Assembly (NCBI GenBank): GCA_951640195.1
Contig: OX621169.1
Coordinates: 868,001 to 932,000, forward strand
Direction of reading: 5' to 3'
From: Porpolomopsis calyptriformis
Taxonomy: Eukaryota; Basidiomycota; Agaricomycetes; Agaricales; Hygrophoraceae
DNA: 64,000 bases
Shown: positions 56,328-64,000 of the stretch, piece by piece
How positions within the stretch are numbered: the first letter of the stretch is position 1
How the letters are laid out: the number at the start of each line of letters is the position of its first letter
Program-made: the position numbers and the translations under genes
Notes under the pieces: model-generated
What the model was told of the DNA's origin: nothing
Databases searched by the model: none
The model's input: only the letters and a program-made list of their open reading frames with translations

Positions 56328-56892
56328 ATGTCCTCCTCCCCTCACGGCCTCAACAAGTTCGACGACGAACCAGAGGGAACCCACCTTCCACGCATATCAC
56401 TCGGTATGTTGATCGCCCTCTAATCTTTCCTCTGCTAATCCCCCGATTGGACGTGATCAATCCTCATTCTGCATTCTTACTTTTTTTTTTCTTTTTTTCT
56501 CCACAGGCCCGGGACCTGTCGCACTCGATGGGTCCCAAGTTAAACGCGGCCGCGGTCGGCCCAAGGGCAGCAAGAATAAAAAACCTTCGACTTCCGCAGC
56601 TCCAGGATCTCCACCTGGTGCAGAAACATCAGAGGGGACAATAAAGAAGAAGCGAGGGAGACCACCGAAGGTGATCATTTCTCACCCTCCCCGTCTTATC
56701 GCTCTCACCCCCCTGAAGGACAAGAAAACGGACGAAGTAACAACAGACGTAGAACAGCAACCACCGAAACGAAAGCGGGGGCGCCCCCCCAAACATTCTA
56801 AACCCGATACTGGTGGAGAGAGTGGGGCAAATGGGGAAGCAGCCGAGTCGAGTTCAAAGAGGAAGCGGGGCAGGCCTCCGAAGCAGGTTTAA
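56328..56892 (+). CDS. AT-hook DNA-binding protein (HMGA-like)
   Basis: Exons 56328..56403 and 56507..56892 join in phase to 153 residues. Four AT-hook cores are visible: VKRGRGRPKGSK, KKKRGRPPK, KRKRGRPPKH and a C-terminal KRKRGRPPK. Little else is structured. Such proteins bind the minor groove of A/T-rich DNA and act in chromatin architecture. 56671..56718 (GTGATC to CTGAAG, 48 nt) could be an in-frame intron; splicing it would shorten the protein by 16 residues without a shift. The A/T-only tract lies just upstream. Confidence 0.8.
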
Positions 56893-57355
56893 CTATTCGC
56901 TTTTCTTTTTCTAGCCGCTGTTCTCCCTCGTTTTCCCCTCATCCCTTCTATATTTTCATCACCACTCTGTAGCTCATGAACATTTGACTGATACCTCCCA
57001 TCCCCGGCCATGATTTTTTCAATTAAACCACTGCAACCCTTTTGTCTTGATTCTTGTCGTGCGTAGTAATCATTAATTATTCGTCGGTCCGTGAGCATAT
57101 TGTTTTTCACACACACAAGTCCATTGATACCTGGACGAATCGAGGTATGTACCCTGATGTTGAATCAATACTTGCTGATGGATTCACTCCAATTGGTCGA
57201 GGAAGAATCCGAATTAATCTCCGCCAGTAACCCACTAGGGAATAGATTTCGGCACTACCCTGTACAGGGCCTGAACTCTCTCCTGATCATCCGGGTGGCT
57301 TCGCAAGACAGAACTTCTTCACGTACCGTGATCCCGGGGGGGCAGGGTCTAGCGA
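56893..57355. other. Intergenic region between convergent genes
   Basis: About 460 bp between the stop codons of the AT-hook gene and kynurenine monooxygenase; no feature recognised. Confidence 0.6.
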
Positions 57356-59270
57356 TCACCCGCGCCGGAGCGGACGGCACCAGATCCACCCCAATGCCAG
57401 CATGCCAGTCACTCCGAGCCACCTAGCCGCTGCCAAAATCCGCGACTGTCGCGCCGCCAGTTTCCTCGCTGTAGCATAGCTAATATCTGGCCGGAAGGTG
57501 ATCATGGTATATAACGGGATCCAGCCGCTGGGTACGCGGGGGGAGAATGTCACGCGCGATAAGAGATTGTCATGAGAAGCCTGTGAAATTTTCCGTCTTG
57601 AGCTTAGTGAAAAAAGAAAGTTATCAATTGTCTTCTTGAATATATATGCTGGAGTCGTCACTGAGTGCCTCATTTCGACACTGCATAAAACCGGGATTCT
57701 AGAGAGGTTAATTAGCGAGCGTAGAGGGTACTTACTAGTTATCCATGGCCATCTCGCAAATAGCCATCAAATCTTCGTGTCTCGTCTCGGAATAACGTTG
57801 GAGCGCGCGAGCCAATCGATCGTCGACATATTGTCCGGATCTCGGGGTGAGTGACTCAGCCCTTGGGTCTACACCCTCTTCGCGGAGTAATATTTGCAAG
57901 ATTCTGACGTCTTCGAGACCGCAGTTCAGTCCTTGACCGTAAAAGGGCACCATTGAATGAGCAGCGTCACCCAGGAGGATGGCACGGTCTTTATAGTGAT
58001 AAGGGGTCAGCTATTCTAGCCAGAAGCGTGCAGAAGCGCGTCACGATTAGCTTCACAAATATCACACCGTGTCCGCACCTTTGTGGAGATAAGGGGGCTT
58101 CTAGGATTCCGCTTAAAATCCAGCAGTAAGGTCTCCTCGCCGATTATGGACACTACGTCAGGAAAGTAAGATTTGAACCACGTCAGTGTCATCTCCGGAG
58201 AGCTCATGTTACGGTCGAATTCGACGGTCGGTGCGAACAGGGTGCAAGTGAATGTTTTGTCCTGGTGATAAATTTAGAGTCATGAATGAAAACAGAACAG
58301 AGGGGGAGGTGAAAGCACTTTGTTTGGAAGGGCGATGAGCATGAAAGAGTGGCGCGGCCATATGTGGAGATGACTCGGATCAAGGAGGAAATAGGGCCTG
58401 GCATCTTCATCTGATCCTGCCGGCATTCTGAGTTCGATGTATTCATGAGGGATGTATTCTTGCTGGTAATTCATTCTAGTGTGGCGGTGTTTGCGGAAAC
58501 AGAAGACAACCGTCAGCCCGATGCTTCCCACATGGAACAAGGTACAAACCGCACGACTCTCATTAACTGCCGCCTGACGACGGAGTAGCTACCATCGGCT
58601 CCAACGCAAAGATCAAAATCAACCGAAACGTTCTCGCTCTCATTCGAGTCGTGAACGAGCATGTTCCTCTCGCCGAAATTGACGGACTGAACTTTGTGAT
58701 CAAAGAAAATACGTATATTTGGGACAGCCGAGGCTTGCTCTAATAGCTCCTCGTTTAGAAGCGCTCTGTCGATCGAATTGATGCACTAGGAAAAAACGGG
58801 ATGATCAACTACATCTGGGACCCCCAAATGACACCGAATAAGAATGGCTGAAACGCGCGCGAGAAAAGTCATTGGAAGTGATCGCAACCCACCTGTCCGT
58901 CTTTGTCGTACAACTGACTGTGGGTGTATCCCCTTCGATCGTGGATCATTCTCCCACGCATAGGAATAGCGGTTTGAAGGAAGCGGTGAGCAGCTGCGGA
59001 GTCGACGGACTGGATAGCCACGATTCCTCGGGAAGAAATGGCCAGGTTTATAGACCGCTGCTGTGCGGCCATCTTAGAGGATGGTAGCCTCAAGTCTGAG
59101 AGGAGTGTTGAGAAAATGATTAAAACGTTGCGAAAGCGTTTACCAGGTCGACCCTCATAGATTTCGACGTCCCAGCCACTCCTGGCGAGTGATATCGCTG
59201 CAAGACAACCGACTGGACCTGCACCCACAATGACCGCCTTGCGACCGTCTGACCGAGTTTCGAATCCCAT
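57356..59270 (-). CDS. BNA4: Kynurenine 3-monooxygenase
   Basis: Seven exons join in phase: 59144..59270, 58893..59095, 58550..58785, 58319..58475, 58079..58261, 57736..58010 and 57356..57680 (501 residues). FAD-binding GxGxxG motif VIVGAGPVGCLAA is at the N-terminus. Then QRSINLAISSRG, FDLCVGADGSYSVVRR, MNYQQEYIPHEY and the hallmark LLGDAAHSMVPFYGQGLNCG. A C-terminal Arg-containing segment and hydrophobic helix (LGVTGMLALGWIW) fit the outer-mitochondrial-membrane anchor of the family. It hydroxylates L-kynurenine with NADPH and O2. It is divergent from kynureninase, the next enzyme. Confidence 0.94.
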
Positions 59271-59455
59271 TCTGGAAGTTAGACTGACAGGATGGTGGCG
59301 AACTCGTTGCATAAATGATGAGTTTGCGCTGTAGATCACGGGTGCATCGAAATCTGATCTAATCTTGATCATGAAAGTCAATTCGACAAAATCAAACAAA
59401 ACAAGAAAATAAAAAACAAAAACAAAGACAAAAAAAAAAAAGATTTGATGCAGAG
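59271..59455. promoter_or_regulatory. Shared promoter region of BNA4 and BNA5
   Basis: 185 bp between divergent starts, with a long A-rich tract (about 59397-59441) on the kynureninase side. No operator recognised. The layout suggests co-regulation of consecutive pathway steps. Confidence 0.5.
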
Positions 59456-61326
59456 ATGACGCTGACGGGTCGTATTCAGTGCTCGGCCCACGATGATAAT
59501 GGCCTTTCGAGTCCGCCTATACCCGACGCTTTTGCTCTTCCCACAAACGGATCCATCGGCGCTAGCCGATGTGCAGATCGAGGTTAGTGCCCAAACGTTG
59601 CCGTGATGCCCTTGTTCGTCCTTGACAAGCCTTTTATCTCACCACCCATCAATCACAGCCAACGAACAATGCGCATACTTGTGCGGAAACTCGCTCGGTC
59701 CGTTGCCAACACGCTCCATCACATTGCTCCAGGAGGAGCTCGGTGTGTGGCGCACGCAGTGAGTGTAGCAAATATACGTTTGTTCGGGCATAGACCCTCC
59801 TGTAACCGCTCACAACGAACGCCCTAGTGCTGTCATCGGCCATTTCTGTCATCCATACGGCAGGGAATGGGCAAAGATCACCGATCATGTCACTCCGCTC
59901 CTCGCCGATATTCTGGGTGAGTCAAGGATACGTCCACGGATATTCCGACCACCACCCTTACTAGGGTTTGTTCTTCAGGTGCAAAAGAAAAGGAAGTAGC
60001 ATGCATGAGCACGTTGACCGCAAATTTACACCTCATGATGACCACGTTCTACAAACCGACTCCGGAACGGTATAAAATTTTATGTGAGGCTAAAGCATTC
60101 CCCTCGGATAGAGTAAGTAGGCTCAACCCCTTCCTGTTTTCGCACATTAAATGGTTCTTTTTACTGAACAAGTCCCACGCAGTATGCTTTAGCCTCCCAA
60201 GCCCTTTTGCACGGTCTAAATCCCGAGACCGCCATCCTTGAACTCCTTCCTCGGAAAGGTGAATATACTTTGAGGGAGGAGGACATCTTGGCCACCATCA
60301 CGGAACAAGGCCCTTCGATCGCTCTCGTCTTTTTCAGTGGTGTCCAATACTATACTGGGCAATGGTTCCCCATGGAATCTATTACTCGTAATGCGAAAGA
60401 ACAGGTCAGGTTTACGTATACCCTTCCAAACGCTCTTTCCTAAATATCCAATTCCACCCTTCCTCTAATCGTTCCGAAAATTCATTTCGAATTCGCTCCT
60501 TTATCCAGGGATCCATGTGCGGTTGGGACCTCGCGCATGCAGCAGGGAACGTGCCCCTTTCCCTGCACGACTGGAATATTGATTTCGCCGTCTGGTGCTC
60601 TTACAAATTCCTAAACTCTGGACCTGGAGGTATCGGTGGACTTTTCGTCCACGAAAAATGGGACGAGATAGAACGGCCGAAGTGCGAGTCCTTCCTTCCT
60701 TCCATCAACCTCACGTCATCCCTTACGTTTGTTGCTTGCTCGCTTCGCTATTTCTTTTGCCAAGACTTGCAGGATGGTGGGGGAACCATCCCGCCACGCG
60801 CTTTTCCATGTTGCCCACTTTCTCGCCAGTACCAGGCGCCCACGGCTATCAACAATCTAATCCATCCATCTTCCCTACAGTCTCTCTCCTGGGCTCCCTC
60901 CAGACCTTTAAAGAAGCCGGCATGATGCAGCCACTCAGAAGGCGATCTATCCGATTAACAGGAATATTAGAAGCCTTACTCATGCAGTCAAGATTTTTTG
61001 TACCTTTGCACGATATCGAGGCAAGGTACCCACCAGACCCCGAAAGTGAGGGTCCCAGTGTCGATATCAGCAATGCTGCTTTCACAATAATCACACCGAG
61101 CGATCCCGAGTCGCGGGGAGCCACCCTATCCTTGCTGGTGCTACCGCCTACAAGTACGGCGGTTATGGAGAAGCTGTTCGAGACATTAATTAGCTATGGG
61201 GTCGTGGGCGATAAGAGAAATCCAAACGTGATCAGATTGACACCCGCCCCTTTATATAACACGCTTGACGATTGCAAACGAGCAGCAACGTGTCTAGATA
61301 GAGCTTTCGAATTACTATCACAGTGA
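59456..61326 (+). CDS. BNA5: Kynureninase
   Basis: Seven exons join in phase: 59456..59582, 59659..59758, 59828..59916, 59979..60112, 60183..60404, 60509..60681 and 60765..61326 (468 residues). Family motifs: [49 protein letters not shown] and [13 protein letters not shown], whose lysine holds pyridoxal phosphate, then [11 protein letters not shown]. It converts 3-hydroxykynurenine to 3-hydroxyanthranilate plus alanine in de novo NAD synthesis. The acceptor at 60764 (CCAAG) was chosen because only it restores the KLAGWWGN reading. Confidence 0.94.
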
Positions 61327-61639
61327 AATACAGAACGATCGGTCATTAAACAATCCTTAAAAAAACGTTTCAAAAGAAAGAAAAAAATTGACATTATGCC
61401 CCTCTTCTAGCTTATCGATACCACGTACAGTATGCGTGCCAATTGCCGAGTGTCAGCCAACAAAGTTATTTGTAAACGGCCTCATTCTAGGTTATATCCA
61501 CCAGAGTATCCCCTTCGGAGCGCACGGGTATGACTAGCGATTTTTATCCGCGGAACTAGTTTTCTCTCGGAGGAAACTCGGCAAAAAGGAAAATTCAGCA
61601 CAAGACTCCGGCTCCTTAAATACAGCTGACTGAAGACAT

Positions 61640-62369
61640 TCCAGACGCAGGGGGAAACTCCGGATCATATGTTTCCCTGACGGCCCCAAAAGAGGTTAAA
61701 AGAATTGAGCGGAGAGGATGAGAGCGAAAAGTAAAGGGCCACAGACCCTGGGACGTATGCGCCGCCCGATGGGTACGTTCCAGGTGGGCCAGGCTGCCAA
61801 CTTGGTGGGAAGGAAAGATGTCTACTTACTTGGGCAGGTAGGTTAAGTCCTCCTGTAGATTATGATCTGGAGGAGGAAGGAGAACATAAACGTGTTAAAC
61901 GTTGGGCAGTTTTCTGAGACTGACGCCCCCCCCGTGCAAGAACCGTAATACGTACTCGAGGCCATACCGTCAAAATCTGGCCATCATCATCTTGACTGGC
62001 ATTCTGTGATGCCTCCGAAATATCCAAATCGAATCTGCGAAACTTATCGCAAAAATGATAACGCCGTGCATGGGACTCTGATGGTTTCATACATCGAGGG
62101 GAAGGGTTTGATAACCTCTCACGCCAAGGTCAGATAATGCTGCTCTTGTAGCCAACATTCTAGAGGTCTGATCAACTACCCGCATCGCAGACAGTCGAAA
62201 AACTCACACTCTGTATCACCCCGACCAATTCGTACTTGATCATCATCAATTCCCCCACCCCTTCAGATGAGGGTCTACCCCCTAGGAACCTGACCAAATT
62301 AAATTTTCCCGAGTGGCGTAGTATCAGCCCAATCTGCGACAGGAGTTGTTGGAATTGCTTAATGGTCAC
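61640..62369 (-). other. Possible unassigned minus-strand gene in the gap between BNA5 and GCD6
   Basis: Coding-like segments with splice signals but no recognised family. 62208..62369 reads VTIKQFQQLLSQIGLILRHS after a strong acceptor and before a GTGAGT donor. Further on are FRRFDLDISEASQNASQDDD (about 61985-62050) and, near 61700-61800, PGPPGTYPSGGAYVPG. I could not join them into one confident model or find the start. The rest of 61327-62464 shows nothing recognisable. Confidence 0.25.
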
Positions 62370-62464
62370 CTAAAAAAGCAAACAGGATCATAACCCCATG
62401 ATATGAAAAATCTCAATGGATATGCCATCGACGAATCAAACAGGATACCTATTCATTGCAACGG

Positions 62465-64000
62465 TCATGCGCTATCCTCCTGCGCATCAAGTTGTTCTAT
62501 CATCCTCGTTCCAACTGCCCAACACTTTTTCATATTCTCTAGCCTCGGTCCAGCCTTCAATCCGTCACCACGAGAGGATGGACGTGTATGCCACGCCTTG
62601 ATATCATCCTCCTCAACTATATCAACCTCATAAAATACCGCCAGAATCTGCCCAAATAACGACAACCGATCAGAAGTCGCGCAATGAACCTAACAGGGGG
62701 GCCATTAAAAAAATAAAGAAAACAAATCATCAATGATCATAGCGCAGCCCATACAGCATGACTTACGTACCTGTAATGCAGCAACAGTTTCCACAGCATC
62801 TACCCCTCCAATTTTATTCACGAGTTCTCCCCATCTACCGACAACACTCGCAACTTCTCGTCGTTGCGCCCCAATATCTCCTGGAATGATCCTGATCCGT
62901 TGGACGATAGCCGCGATCACAGCTTCCCGCACGCGGCTCAACGACACATTGCTCGCCATTCGCAGCGTCTTGAGCTCGACGGCAGCATCGTCCACCGAAT
63001 GGCCCTCCGCAAAGGCACGCTCGAGGGATTGTTTCACCTCATTTCTAAATTCGTGTTCGGCAGCAGCATCTATCGGAGTATTCGGTGTGAGAGGAAGGTC
63101 CGCAGCAGCAGAGGCTGCGAGGATAGCGAATTGAGAATGATCGCCGTCGTCTTCTGATGAATCGGTTTCATCTTCTTCCGAGGATGTCTCAGAGCTTTGG
63201 TCTGTGAAATCTGCGTCCCCTGCATCATCACCTGTGAAAAAAGAAATAATCACATCAACTTCTTTGCGTTAAACTAAAGGTGGACCAAACCTATGCGCAA
63301 GAAACGTTGGTTCCTCTGATTTTCGGGGCTGTCCATATCATCGTCTTCGTCTTCGTTGTCAAGGCTATCGTTTGGCCAGACGATAGCATTCGAATCCTCT
63401 CCCAATACCGCCGCAATTGAGCCTTGACCTATAGATCACATCAAGTCGAATAAATCGTCACAGTGGCAGGAATCAAAAGAGAGAGAAAAAGCATACAGGC
63501 TTCGACCTCGTCCAAGTCTGAATCCTCATCTTCTTCAACACCCGTACATTCACTTTTCTTCATAGACAACCTTTCAAATGCTTTCAACACCGCCCCCGGA
63601 CCAAGAACAACGCCATCGCCAATCAAACACCCTCTATTCACCGTGCTTTTCTCCTTGATTGATACCCCAGTCCCGACGATGCTCCGTTCAATAACACATT
63701 CCGGTCCAACATATGTATTGTCAAAAATATACGAATCACGGATGATAGCGCCGGCACTGATCGTACAATGCTTCCCTATCACCGAGGCGATGACTTTCGC
63801 GTTATCCGATATGGTGGTAGATGACCCGATGAGCGTGTTGGTCCCGACTTCACAAGTTCTACAATGATTATTCCCAGTATAAAAAGAGATCGACGATGCA
63901 TGGTTGGTGCATACACATACCGGGAAAGGATGACTCCACCGTCTTTTGCGATATACTTGTTGCCACGTATATGTTCGTATACATGACCGCCTGGATAGTT
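62465..64000 (-). CDS. GCD6: Translation initiation factor eIF2B epsilon subunit, C-terminal part
   Basis: Runs off the right edge. Exons 63921..>64000, 63497..63858, 63291..63428, 62771..63231 and 62465..62689 join in phase. The left-handed beta-helix hexapeptide repeats are clear (VIGKHCTISAGAIIRDSYIF, YVGPECVIERSIVGTGVSI). An acidic linker with NAIVWPND follows, then a helical W2/HEAT-type domain (SQFAILAASAAADL, EVKQSLERAF, DDIKAW) and a short tail. This subunit is the catalytic guanine-nucleotide exchange factor for eIF2; the C-terminal domain binds eIF2 and carries exchange activity. The N-terminal nucleotidyltransferase-like domain is outside the window. Confidence 0.92.

Noticed and set aside
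1..64000. CRISPR arrays, bacterial operons or tRNA/rRNA genes
   Set aside because: No short regularly spaced direct repeats, no cloverleaf or rRNA segments recognised; introns and LTR elements show a eukaryotic nuclear sequence.

Overview
The window looks like nuclear DNA of a basidiomycete fungus. Genes carry many short introns (about 45-110 nt), several proteins are fungal housekeeping types, and one membrane-protein family (a Cys-Pro-Asn then T-G-I-G N-terminus) is typical of Agaricomycetes. Decayed NACHT-WD40 and kinesin-light-chain-type TPR genes, plus chromodomain Ty3/gypsy elements, point to a Rhizoctonia-like (Ceratobasidiaceae) genome. That placement is inference. Exon structures were built by hand from splice signals and reading-frame continuity.

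Left gene block (1-16.2 kb): 3' end of phosphatidylinositol synthase; an unassigned small gene; a multi-pass membrane protein whose last exon reads in frame into deoxyribose-phosphate aldolase; a mitochondrial-type AAA ATPase; NSE1 of the SMC5/6 complex; phosphatidylserine synthase, divergent from the DEAD-box splicing helicase PRP28; and a HAL/NPR1-type protein kinase.

Middle block (about 17.2-54 kb): almost entirely transposons. Target-site duplications (TSDs) let the nesting be read. An A-family LTR (A') landed in a WD40 repeat of a NACHT-WD40 gene (TSD AGAAT). Element C lies inside that LTR, B lies in C gag (TSD GCTTT), A lies in B reverse transcriptase (TSD CTGTT), and D lies at the start of C pol. 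To the right are copies of an unassigned divergent gene pair (X/Y) in an inverted-repeat arrangement. Beyond them a nearly intact element E, with two LTRs that look identical, sits in the gag of a further element G (TSD GTCAT). Elements A-E each carry an 11-12 nt segment just inside the 5' LTR that is the exact complement of a segment in the LTR where transcription should begin. This is the signature of Tf1-type self-primed reverse transcription, and the sequence covaries between elements. B, C, D and E share a -1 frameshift heptamer abutting the gag stop. B, D and E carry a third ORF after pol with its own TATA-like box. Older elements show transition-only LTR divergence and many CGA-to-TGA stops; E shows almost none.

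Right gene block (54.1-64 kb): an OS-9/Yos9 ER lectin ending in RDEL; an AT-hook protein; kynurenine 3-monooxygenase and kynureninase as a divergent pair (de novo NAD synthesis from tryptophan); an uncertain gene; and the C-terminal part of eIF2B epsilon, which runs off the right edge.
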